Numbered from the stretch's first letter, positions 1 through 6,386 are shown. The stretch is 7,538 nucleotides of DNA from Pseudomonadota bacterium (GCA_027625125.1 JAQBXG010000083.1:1-7538), one strand, 5' to 3'. Notes: generated by a model from the letters alone, not told the origin. Program-made: numbers and translations.

Positions 1-1337
1 CCGATGCCCCCGCCGCTGAAGAGCCGGAGCATGGCCACGACGAAGCGGCCGCCGAGGAGCCCGCCCATACCGATGCCCCCGCCACTGAAGAACCGGAGCA
101 TGGCCACGACGAAGCGGCCGCCGAGGAGCCCGCCCTTACCGATGCCCCCGCCACTGAAGAACCGGAGCATGGCCACGACGACGCGCCCGAAGAGGTAGTT
201 CATGTAGAGACTGAGGAGGACGTACACCACGAGGCGGACGCGGCCGATGACGAGGTGGACCATGCGGTCGCCGGGGACATCCACGCGGGCGACGAATCTG
301 CCGACGACATCGAACCGCTCGCGACGGAGGAAGCGCGCAACCACGAAGACAACGACGCTGCCGGCGAGGTCACGGTCGAGCACGAAGATGACGCGGGCGA
401 TCGCGCATTGGATCCGGTTGTCGCGGACTTGCCGGTCGCGCTTCGCGAGGTGCTGCAGGAACTGGATGATCTTGCCGCGGATGAACGGCAAGTGCTGGCA
501 GATGCGTTTGCCCCCGGTACGCCGGGCCGGCGACTGCTGGAAGAAAACGAGGAAATTGGTGCGCTGCCGATCGAATTACTGCAGCAAGTCGCCGCGGACG
601 CCGACAATCTGCCGCCGGCCCTGGTGCACACCCTGACCGAAATGCCGCCGGACGTTTTTGCGGCGCTGCCTGCCGAGGTCTTTGTCTTCAGCTTTCTGGA
701 CGGAGAACACGGCCCGTTCGTCGAGACAGGACTTGAAGAATCGGAAGCGGCCCACGAAATGGCCGCATCCATCGATGAACATCTGGACGATACTCTCGGC
801 GCAGCGGAAGCCGCGGTAGCGGCGGCGGTGACGCCGCAGGAGCTGATTGCCGCCCAGCAATCGCTGGACCGGTTGTACGCGTTGGCCGACGCGGGCAACA
901 AGTTGCACCGTGTCGGTGACGAGCTTGCCGAGGCCGCGGCATACGCCGAGCGTGCCGCAGCGCTTGCGCGCGAGCTTGATGTCGGATTTGCTGAGGCAGC
1001 GGACGAGCTGGAGGCCGCGCGGACGGCGCTGGGCGCGGCGCAAACGCGGGCAGAATCGGCGGCGGCACGGGCAAGGCTGGCACAGGCGCAGAGTCGGGCG
1101 GCAGAAATCGGGCGGGCTGTGACAGTTGCAAGGGCTGAAACGGCCATCGCTGCGACACAGTTGGCAGTGGCGCGCGCCGACAACTCCGTGGCCAGGGGCC
1201 GCACCGAACTGTTCCGCGCCGAGCGCCCGGTGCAGATGTTTGCAGCGGAAGTCGCGCTGGACAACTCCGAACGGGAACTCGAAGAGCGGTTGCGCGCGCT
1301 CGAATCCCTGCGGACCGCAAGGGCCGCCCTGCGATAG
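1..1337 (+). CDS. Acidic tandem-repeat / helical protein, C-terminal part (5' truncated by window edge)
   Basis: The frame is open from the window edge (first complete codon at 3) to TAG at 1335-1337, giving 444 visible residues; the true start lies upstream. Visible residues 1 to about 60 are acidic repeats of 23 residues rich in Glu, Asp, Ala, Pro and His. About 61-140 stay highly acidic without clear repeats. About 143-245 form a more hydrophobic segment with recurring Leu-Pro motifs (LPVAL, LPIELL, LPPALV, LPAEVF). About 246-444 are Ala/Glu/Arg-rich with almost no Pro or Gly, predicting long helix or coiled coil. No catalytic motif, membrane segment or cysteine cluster is visible. I do not recognise the family. 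An extended acidic linker followed by a helical tail suggests a structural, surface or scaffolding role, but this is inference. No gene precedes it in view, and a separate promoter appears to start the next gene. A 440-residue antisense frame across it is spurious. Confidence 0.8.
   Translation, partial: DAPAAEEPEHGHDEAAAEEPAHTDAPATEEPEHGHDEAAAEEPALTDAPATEEPEHGHDDAPEEVVHVETEEDVHHEADAADDEVDHAVAGDIHAGDESADDIEPLATEEARNHEDNDAAGEVTVEHEDDAGDRALDPVVADLPVALREVLQELDDLAADERQVLADAFAPGTPGRRLLEENEEIGALPIELLQQVAADADNLPPALVHTLTEMPPDVFAALPAEVFVFSFLDGEHGPFVETGLEESEAAHEMAASIDEHLDDTLGAAEAAVAAAVTPQELIAAQQSLDRLYALADAGNKLHRVGDELAEAAAYAERAAALARELDVGFAEAADELEAARTALGAAQTRAESAAARARLAQAQSRAAEIGRAVTVARAETAIAATQLAVARADNSVARGRTELFRAERPVQMFAAEVALDNSERELEERLRALESLRTARAALR
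3..181 (+). repeat. 69-bp in-frame tandem repeat, two full copies plus a partial third
   Basis: Copies begin at 3, 72 and 141, each starting GATGCCCCCGCC. Copies 1 and 2 differ at 3 of 69 positions: one silent, one Ala to Thr, one His to Leu. Copy 3 matches copy 2 exactly for its first 41 nt and then diverges. Each unit encodes 23 residues with the core EEPEHGHDEAAAEEPA. Since 69 is a multiple of three, copy-number changes keep the frame. The array probably continues upstream of the window. Confidence 0.95.
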
Positions 1338-1413
1338 CAGGCGCTCGCAGACGCGGGTAGCAGACACCGGGATATCGACTGATCGCCGACTGCCAACTTG
1401 ACCGGCGTCGATC

Positions 1414-1422
1414 TGCTATGAT
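1414..1422 (+). promoter_or_regulatory. Candidate extended -10 promoter for the Sel1 gene
   Basis: TGCTATGAT fits an extended -10 element (TGn followed by a TATAAT-like hexamer with one mismatch). A TTGACC at 1398-1403 is only 13 nt away, too close for a normal -35. Initiation would fall near 1429, leaving a leader of about 30 nt before the ATG at 1458. The rest of the 1338-1457 gap shows no convincing terminator. Confidence 0.45.
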
Positions 1423-1457
1423 CGCGGCGCCGGTTTGATTGGTCGTTGGAGCATCGT

Positions 1458-1829
1458 ATGCGCGCCTTCGCACTGGTGGCCGCACTGTTGCTCGCTGCGC
1501 CGCCCGCGCTGGGGCAGGACATCGAGGCGGGGAAACTCGCGTATCAGAACTTCGAATACGATCGCGCGCTGGAGATCTTCCGGCCGGCGGCGGAAGCCGG
1601 CGATCCGACCGCACATTTGTACATGGGGCTGATGTACATGCAGGGCCGCGGCGTCGAGGTCGACCGGATCGAGGCCTATGCCTGGTTCAATCTGGCCGCG
1701 GTCGGTCAGATTCCAATGGCCCCGTACTACCAGGGCCGTATGCGCGAAGGCATGAGCGACGGCGACCTGGCGAAAGTCGAGGAGCGGTCGTTGCGGTACT
1801 GGGAGCTATACGTCAAACCGTTTAAATGA
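1458..1829 (+). CDS. Secreted Sel1-like repeat (SLR) protein, short
   Basis: A 123-residue protein. Residues 1-20 form a signal peptide (MRAFALVAALLLAAPPALGQ) with likely cleavage after Ala-Leu-Gly, so export to the periplasm is expected. The mature part has a helical pair (AYQNFEYDRALEIFRPAAEAGD) followed by a good Sel1 repeat, in which YMGLMYMQGRGVEVDRIEA and AYAWFNLAA match the consensus LGxxYxxGxGVxxDxxxAxxWxxxAA. Sel1 repeats are TPR-like alpha-solenoid units that usually mediate protein-protein contacts. With little more than one full repeat it is a minimal member. I chose the ATG at 1458 because GGAG at 1448-1451 lies 6 nt upstream; an in-frame TTG at 1446 overlaps that site. It appears monocistronic and converges on the cytochrome gene, with 10 nt between stop codons. 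Its partner is unknown. Confidence 0.85.
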   Translation: MRAFALVAALLLAAPPALGQDIEAGKLAYQNFEYDRALEIFRPAAEAGDPTAHLYMGLMYMQGRGVEVDRIEAYAWFNLAAVGQIPMAPYYQGRMREGMSDGDLAKVEERSLRYWELYVKPFK

Positions 1830-1839
1830 GCGGGTCCGC

Positions 1840-2328
1840 CTAGCGGAACTCGGTGCAGAACAGTGCATTGCCGAAATAGGCGATGCACTCCGCGCGGGTT
1901 GCCGGACCCTTGCCGATGATGGCGGCGAACAGCCAGTCCACCAGGGCTTCGATGTCCCGCGGCGACAGCTCGGTCAGTTGCGCTACGTCGGCCGGGACCG
2001 GGCCGGGGGGCAGCCCGTAACAGGAACTTTCGGCATACGCGCCGGCCGCGAACGAAGGCATGTCGGTGCCGGGGCGGCCGCACCGCACGGTCTCCAGCAC
2101 CGCGGAGCGATCGAGTCGGGTGCGGCGCAGATCGGGACCGTCGGGGAACTCACTGCCGCCGGGATCGTCCTTGCGGCCATCGGCAAAGGTTCCGTGACAT
2201 TCCTGGCACGGCGCGCGCTTCCAGACTGCGAGTCCATCCGCGGCGTCCTGCTGGGCCACCGCTGGAGGCGCGAGTGCACCAACGATTGGGGCAGCGAGCA
2301 CGACCGCGCGCAATGCGCGGAAGTACAT
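1840..2328 (-). CDS. Secreted monoheme c-type cytochrome (paralogue A)
   Basis: A 162-residue protein. Residues 1-26 form a signal peptide (cleavage near AVA-QQ), so it is exported and should receive covalent heme in the periplasm. The heme site is CQECH (C41, C44, H45). The likely distal ligand is M90 in CGRPGTDMP, typical of class I cytochrome c electron carriers. Four more cysteines (C83, C103, C148, C158) match positions in the paralogue at 6552-7070, suggesting two disulfides. Shared blocks are RLDR, CGRPGTxMP, GAYxExSCYGLPPGxVPA and the C-terminal Cys pair. The redox partner cannot be told from sequence. It lies 10 nt after the 63-residue small gene and is probably cotranscribed with it. 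The start is uncertain: ATG at 2328 gives a compact signal peptide but no clear Shine-Dalgarno, while ATG at 2367 has AAGGGA upstream and would overlap the small gene, adding 13 residues. Confidence 0.9.
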   Translation of the reverse strand: MYFRALRAVVLAAPIVGALAPPAVAQQDAADGLAVWKRAPCQECHGTFADGRKDDPGGSEFPDGPDLRRTRLDRSAVLETVRCGRPGTDMPSFAAGAYAESSCYGLPPGPVPADVAQLTELSPRDIEALVDWLFAAIIGKGPATRAECIAYFGNALFCTEFR

Positions 2329-2338
2329 GCGTGGCGGA

Positions 2339-2530
2339 TCAGCGTTTCTTGTCGCCGAAGATCGCATCCCATCCCTTGCGATATTTTTCGGTCACGGCCT
2401 TTTGCCCCTCGCCGCTCGGCTGGCTCGCGTCTTTTGATTGTTTTGGGCCGGGGGCCTTGCCGCCGGTCATGTTGGGAATTGTATAGGGGCCGACCTTGGT
2501 CGTTCCGGGGATTTTTTCGTTCGCGGTCAT
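2339..2530 (-). CDS. Small basic hypothetical protein (63 aa)
   Basis: The frame starts at ATG 2530 and ends with TGA (2339-2341). The product is hydrophilic, Lys/Gly/Pro-rich and basic, with no signal peptide, membrane segment or cysteine. Visible blocks are IPGTTKVGPYTIPNMTGG in the N-terminal half, a probably disordered middle (about residues 24-43), and a C-terminal helix-like end AVTEKYRKGWDAIFGDKKR. I do not recognise a family. Support for a real gene is a clean ATG, codon choices with G/C-ending wobble typical of the neighbours, non-random protein composition, and the tight 10-nt spacing to the cytochrome gene on the same strand. The upstream leader holds three 13-bp repeats whose AGAG element sits just before the ATG, and a candidate promoter. 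In another frame this stretch is the tail of a much longer open frame antiparallel to nothing plausible, so only the part from ATG 2530 is called. Confidence 0.62.
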   Translation of the reverse strand: MTANEKIPGTTKVGPYTIPNMTGGKAPGPKQSKDASQPSGEGQKAVTEKYRKGWDAIFGDKKR

Positions 2531-2531
2531 G

Positions 2532-2570
2532 TTGCTCTGTCGGTTTGCTCTGTTGGCTTGCTCTGTCGGT
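2532..2570 (-). repeat. Three head-to-tail 13-bp repeats in the leader of the small gene
   Basis: On the plus strand the units are TTGCTCTGTCGGT (2532-2544), TTGCTCTGTTGGC (2545-2557) and TTGCTCTGTCGGT (2558-2570). The outer two are identical and the middle differs at two bases. Read on the coding (minus) strand each unit contains CAGAGCAA, so the last copy ends two bases before the ATG at 2530 and supplies its only weak Shine-Dalgarno-like element. Confidence 0.85.
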
Positions 2571-2582
2571 TGATTCGTCGTT

Positions 2583-2601
2583 GTCGGCGGGTGCCGCCGG
2601 C
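2583..2601 (-). other. GC hairpin in the leader between flavoprotein and small gene
   Basis: CGGCGG (2585-2590) and CCGCCG (2594-2599) form a perfect 6-bp stem with a GTG loop. It can be extended by a G-T wobble and a G-C pair. No T-run follows on either strand, so it does not look like a classical intrinsic terminator. It could be an attenuating or RNA-stabilising leader structure. Confidence 0.3.
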
Positions 2602-2642
2602 GGGATGTAATCCGACTGCGGTCGATTTCGCAACGGCCGCGT

Positions 2643-2671
2643 ATTATACCGTTTCGCGATAGGCGTGTACG
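2643..2671 (-). promoter_or_regulatory. Candidate promoter for the small gene and cytochrome A
   Basis: The minus strand carries a perfect TATAAT (2648 down to 2643), preceded at 17 nt by CGTACA (2671-2666), a 3/6 match to TTGACA. The -10 box overlaps the TAA stop of the flavoprotein gene (2644-2646). Initiation would be near 2636, giving a leader of about 105 nt that contains the GC hairpin and the 13-bp repeats. In such GC-rich DNA a perfect TATAAT is notable, but it could be partly a by-product of the stop codon. Confidence 0.45.
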
Positions 2672-4305
2672 TTGGAGACGGTGCCCGAGCCCTCGCCGAC
2701 CGCGGCGGCGACGCGTTTCGACGACCCGGACCGCACGTCCCCGGCGGCAAATATCCACGGCACGCTGGTCTCGAACAACATCGGATCTCGGTCCAGTTTC
2801 CACCCCTTCGGCCGCTTTCCGTCCCGGATCAAGTGCGGGCCGGTCAGCACAAAGCCCTTGTCGTCCCGCTCCACCAGATCTGCGACGAGATCGGTATGCG
2901 GCGCCGCACCGATGAATACGAACATCGCGGAAACGTCGAGGCGGGATTCGGCCCCGTCCCGCACGTCGCGCAACGTCACCCGGTCCAGGCAGTTTTCGCC
3001 GACGACCTCGGCAACCTGCACATTCGGCATGACGCGGATATTCTCCGCCGCGTCGATGCGGTCGACAAGGTATTGCGACATCGACCGCCCCAGCGAGTCC
3101 CTGCGCAACACAATCGTTACCGAGGCGGCGGTGCGCGAGAAGAACAGCGCCCCCTGCCCGGCTGAGTTGCCGGCCCCGACGATCAGGATGTCCTTGTTGC
3201 GGTAGGTGGCTGCTTCGGTCATCGCCGCCCCGTAATAGACGCCGATGCCGGTCAGATGCTCCGCCCCGGACACCTCCAGGCGGCGCACGGCGACCCCCAT
3301 TGCCAGAACCAGCGCGTGGCAGGCCACTTCGCTGCCGTCGGCCAGGCGGATGATGCGGTACGGATCCTCGCAGCGGACACCGGTGACTTCCTGGGCCTCC
3401 AGCAATTCGGCGCCAAACCGCTTTGCCTGGGTCACGGCGCGGTGGGCCAGGTCGGCGCCGGAGACGCCGGACGGAAATCCCAGATAGTTTTCGATCCGCG
3501 AGCTGGTCCCGGCCTGTCCGCCGGCGCCGGATTGTTCGACCAGCAACGTGCGGATGCCTTCGGATGCGCCGTACACCGAAGCCGCAAGGCCCGCAGGCCC
3601 GGCGCCGATGACGATCATGTCGTAGAACCGCCGCGCCGGATGGGAACGAATGCCGCATTCCTCCGCCAGCGTGGCCTTGTTCGGCGAAATCAGCGCGCGC
3701 CCGTCGGGAAACAGCACGACCGGCAACTGCGTCTCCGACACGTCGAGCGACGCCAGCGTCGCCCGCGCCGACGGCGTCTGCTCCAGGTCGATCCACTGGT
3801 ACGGCACCTGGTTGCGGGTCAGCAAATCCTTGGCGGCGAAACTTTCCGGCGACCACCGTGCGCCGATCAGCCGGATGCCGTCATAGGGCAGGCGTACATT
3901 CGCCTGCCAGTCCAACAACAAATCGTCCAGCACCGGATAAAGCTTTTCCTCGGGCGGGGACCACGGCTTCAGCAAATAGTGGTCGAGGCCGATGTCGTTG
4001 ATGCTGTCGATCGCCGCGTCGGTATCAGCATAGGCCGTAAGCAGAACCTTGCGCGCATCGGGATGCAACTTGCGCGCTTCGCGCAGCAGCTCCGTGCCCG
4101 ACATTTCCGGCATGCGCTGGTCGACAAGAAACATTGCCACCGGGACGCCGCGCTTGTTCAGTTCCCGCGCGACTTCAAGGCCTTCGGACGCGGAGTTGGC
4201 CTTGATGATGCGGTACGCGCTCTTGAAATGCGCGCGCAGGTCCCGTTCGATCGCCGCCAGCACCTCCGGATCGTCGTCGACGCTCACGATGACGGGTTTT
4301 GCCAT
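2644..4305 (-). CDS. Response regulator fused to glutaredoxin-like and thioredoxin-reductase-like FAD oxidoreductase
   Basis: A 553-residue protein. Residues 1 to about 130 are a receiver domain with acidic D10-D12, phosphoacceptor D62 (LVDQRMPEMSG), T90 and K113 (LLKPW), so it should accept phosphate. About 142-220 resemble a glutaredoxin/thioredoxin fold (GARWSPESF, then VPYQWIDLE and LPVVLF) in which the usual CxxC is SPES. From about 227 it is a thioredoxin-reductase-type flavoprotein: FAD motif GAGPAG (234-239), GGQAGTSSRIENYLGFP, NAD(P)H motif GAGNSA (377-382), and C-terminal FAD contact FAAGD (519-523). Where E. coli TrxB has CATC, this protein has YYGA (357-360). Its four cysteines (217, 312, 329, 439) form no CxxC, so it is probably an NAD(P)H-dependent flavoenzyme rather than a true thioredoxin reductase. 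It is cytoplasmic, with no DNA-binding domain. GAAGGGG (4319-4313) lies 7 nt before the ATG. It overlaps the kinase gene by 22 nt, suggesting translational coupling and that the kinase is its partner. Confidence 0.96.
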   Translation of the reverse strand: MAKPVIVSVDDDPEVLAAIERDLRAHFKSAYRIIKANSASEGLEVARELNKRGVPVAMFLVDQRMPEMSGTELLREARKLHPDARKVLLTAYADTDAAIDSINDIGLDHYLLKPWSPPEEKLYPVLDDLLLDWQANVRLPYDGIRLIGARWSPESFAAKDLLTRNQVPYQWIDLEQTPSARATLASLDVSETQLPVVLFPDGRALISPNKATLAEECGIRSHPARRFYDMIVIGAGPAGLAASVYGASEGIRTLLVEQSGAGGQAGTSSRIENYLGFPSGVSGADLAHRAVTQAKRFGAELLEAQEVTGVRCEDPYRIIRLADGSEVACHALVLAMGVAVRRLEVSGAEHLTGIGVYYGAAMTEAATYRNKDILIVGAGNSAGQGALFFSRTAASVTIVLRRDSLGRSMSQYLVDRIDAAENIRVMPNVQVAEVVGENCLDRVTLRDVRDGAESRLDVSAMFVFIGAAPHTDLVADLVERDDKGFVLTGPHLIRDGKRPKGWKLDRDPMLFETSVPWIFAAGDVRSGSSKRVAAAVGEGSGTVSNVHAYRETV

Positions 4306-6368
4306 TCGCCATCCCCTTCTTCGTTCGGCTGCTCTTCAAACCGGGCGCCAACAGCGGCGGCCGTCTCCAGCGGCAGCCGCACCGTGAATCGCGTCGATCC
4401 GGGCCGGGACTGTACCGAGATTTCGCCGCGATGGCGCTCGGTGACGATCGAAAACGTCGTCGACAGTCCCAGTCCGGTGCCCTTGCCCGGTTCCTTGGTC
4501 GTAAAGAATGGATCGAATACCCGCGACTGGTGCTCCTCGGGGATGCCCGGGCCGTCGTCTTCGATTTCGACCACCGCCCAGTCCTGTACGCGCCGTGTCT
4601 TGATGCGGATATTGCCGTCGCCGTCCATCGCCCCGATCGCGTTGTCGAGCAAGTTCGTCCATACCTGGTTCAGTTCACTGCCGTAGGCAGGCACCGGCGG
4701 AACGTCGTCGGCGTATTCCCGGGTCACGTGGACACCGCGCTTCATCTTGCTGCGCAGGATGATCAACGTGTTGTTGATGCCCTCGCGCAGGTCCACCGCC
4801 TGCACCGGCGCCTGGCCCAGGTACGAGTACGACTTCAACGCGCCGACGATTTCGGAGATGCGCGAAGAGCCGTTGGCGATTTCGTACAACAGGGCATAGA
4901 CCGGGAACGTCGCGCCGACCCAGACCATCGCCGCCGTCAGGGCTTCGCCATTCAGCGCCGCCGCCGCCCGATCCAGCTCGGCAACATCGAAGCCGATCCG
5001 CACCAATTGTGGCGCAATCGCCCACGGGTCGGGCACATCGCGGTTTTCCAGCCACTCCTCCAGCTCGGCCTCGCGATCCGAGCGGACCATCGCATCCATC
5101 TCAAATGGCACGCCGGCCTTGGCGCGCGCCGCCTCCTCCAGTTGCCGCAGAACCTCGCGCCTCTCGGAGGTGAAGTTCGCGCCGTCACGCACGACATAGG
5201 CAGCTTCGAGGCGTTCGAACGCCGACGCCAGCTGGTCCGCCGCCCGCCGGGTCGCCGCGGCTGGATTGTTCAGCTCGTGCGCCACGCCGGCCGCCAGCGT
5301 GCCCAGGGTCGCCATCTTTTCAGACCGTCGCAACGCCTCCTCCGCCTTCTTTTCATTGCTGACATCGGCGCCGAACACAAAGATCAACTGGCTCTTGCGG
5401 TCGTGGCGATGGGCGAACACATAGTCGCGTTCGGCGACCCGCGCTTCCAGGACCAGGGGCGCTTCCTCTGCCGCGATGATTTTCTCCCACGCGCAGCCGA
5501 CGCCGGGGCAAAGGTCTTTCCAGCACTTGCCCAACAGTTCGTCGCCGAATACCCGCCGCGCCGCCGGGTTCGCCATCAGGATGACGCCGTCCTCGCCGGT
5601 GCGAATGACCGGCCCGGGGTTCATGTCCGGGAACCGCGCCAGTTCGGCCAGCAGTTCCGCCTTTTCATTGATTTCGTATTCGGCCCGGCGAAACGCGGTC
5701 GTGTCCTCGCCAAACGCAAGGACAATGCGACCATCCGAGGATCGGACGTGAGTGAACACGACACAGCGGTCGCCGATCTCGGTTTCCAGTTGTGGCGGAC
5801 GCTCGTCGATGCGCACCCTCGCCCAGAACGCTTCGGACACGCCGGGACACAACCCGATCCAACTGCGACCCATCAAGGACTCGGAACCAAACAGCGTACA
5901 GGCCGCCTTGTTGGCCAGCACGACGACGCCGCCCGGATCGAAGCGCAACACGGGCTTTGGATTCATCAGCGGGAATTTCGCAAGTTCGGCGAATTCCTGT
6001 TCACGGGTCCAGCGCGCGGTCACATCGTGAAAGACAGCCAGCAGGACTCCGGCGTCGGCGGCGCCGGATACGCGCGAGATCGACACGAACACCCGCAACG
6101 GCACGTCGTCGCTGCCGGAGTCAAACTCGCAGTCGCAGGGGTCCCCCGCGGCGGCCGCGTTGCGGCGCTCGGCCCCCAGCCGTTCGGGGTCGCGGGCGAT
6201 ATCGTCGAACCGATCGGCGTCGCCGAACAGCCGCCGGAACGGCGCGTTGGTGTCCAGCAACCTGCCGTCGGCGGCGGCAACCAGCGCCGCGGCGACCGGA
6301 ATCGCAGCCAGGGGCAACGTCGGGGAAGCCATCGCCCGCGCCCCGGCGGTGGAGGTGTTCGCGTTCAT
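4284..6368 (-). CDS. Soluble three-PAS sensor histidine kinase
   Basis: A 694-residue protein with no membrane segment or signal peptide, so cytoplasmic. PAS-like domains lie at about 16-120 (degenerate), 127-228 and 241-340; the last two are near-duplicates sharing LARFPxMNPxPV and LCPGV. The H-box GVAHELNNPAAATRRAAD carries the phosphoacceptor H364. Between it and the ATPase sits an unusually long helical region (about 385-515). Then come the N-box LNQVWTNLLDNAIGAM (N576), G1 DDGPGIP (604-610), F-box FDPFFTTK and G2 GKGTGLGLS (628-636), all intact, so an active kinase is expected. All eight cysteines (78, 80, 157, 174, 202, 282, 287, 292) are in the PAS half, which may suit redox or metal sensing (inference). 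I chose ATG 6368 because GGGGA lies 8 nt upstream (6381-6377); the frame stays open to 6566 but that extension is Arg/Ser-rich and crosses the promoter region. Its TGA lies within the flavoprotein start region, marking a kinase-regulator operon. Confidence 0.96.
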   Translation of the reverse strand: MNANTSTAGARAMASPTLPLAAIPVAAALVAAADGRLLDTNAPFRRLFGDADRFDDIARDPERLGAERRNAAAAGDPCDCEFDSGSDDVPLRVFVSISRVSGAADAGVLLAVFHDVTARWTREQEFAELAKFPLMNPKPVLRFDPGGVVVLANKAACTLFGSESLMGRSWIGLCPGVSEAFWARVRIDERPPQLETEIGDRCVVFTHVRSSDGRIVLAFGEDTTAFRRAEYEINEKAELLAELARFPDMNPGPVIRTGEDGVILMANPAARRVFGDELLGKCWKDLCPGVGCAWEKIIAAEEAPLVLEARVAERDYVFAHRHDRKSQLIFVFGADVSNEKKAEEALRRSEKMATLGTLAAGVAHELNNPAAATRRAADQLASAFERLEAAYVVRDGANFTSERREVLRQLEEAARAKAGVPFEMDAMVRSDREAELEEWLENRDVPDPWAIAPQLVRIGFDVAELDRAAAALNGEALTAAMVWVGATFPVYALLYEIANGSSRISEIVGALKSYSYLGQAPVQAVDLREGINNTLIILRSKMKRGVHVTREYADDVPPVPAYGSELNQVWTNLLDNAIGAMDGDGNIRIKTRRVQDWAVVEIEDDGPGIPEEHQSRVFDPFFTTKEPGKGTGLGLSTTFSIVTERHRGEISVQSRPGSTRFTVRLPLETAAAVGARFEEQPNEEGDGEWQNPSS

Positions 6369-6386
6369 GTCATTGGTCCCCGGCGC

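Noticed and set aside
3..181. CRISPR array
   Set aside because: The repeats are contiguous without unique spacers, are 69 bp long and lie in frame within a coding region.
1398..1422. TTGACC and TATGAT as a standard -35/-10 pair
   Set aside because: The spacer is only 13 nt. The -10 is kept as an extended -10 element without a -35.
200..1522. 440-residue minus-strand open frame opposite the acidic protein gene
   Set aside because: It is Ser/Ala/Arg-rich low-complexity translation typical of antisense frames in high-GC genes, has no recognisable domain, and runs across the Sel1 promoter and start.
1829..1851. Hairpin between the convergent Sel1 and cytochrome A stops as a bidirectional terminator
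   Set aside because: TCCGC-CTA-GCGGA gives only a 5-bp stem, extension is mismatched, and no T-run follows on either side.
2531..3856. Upstream extension of the small-gene frame to a 505-residue protein
   Set aside because: The upstream part is an Arg/Gly-rich out-of-frame shadow inside the flavoprotein gene. Only the segment from ATG 2530 looks coding.
3256..4686. 476-residue plus-strand open frame antisense to the flavoprotein
   Set aside because: It lies over the well-supported receiver/FAD gene, has no motifs, and spans the kinase-regulator junction.
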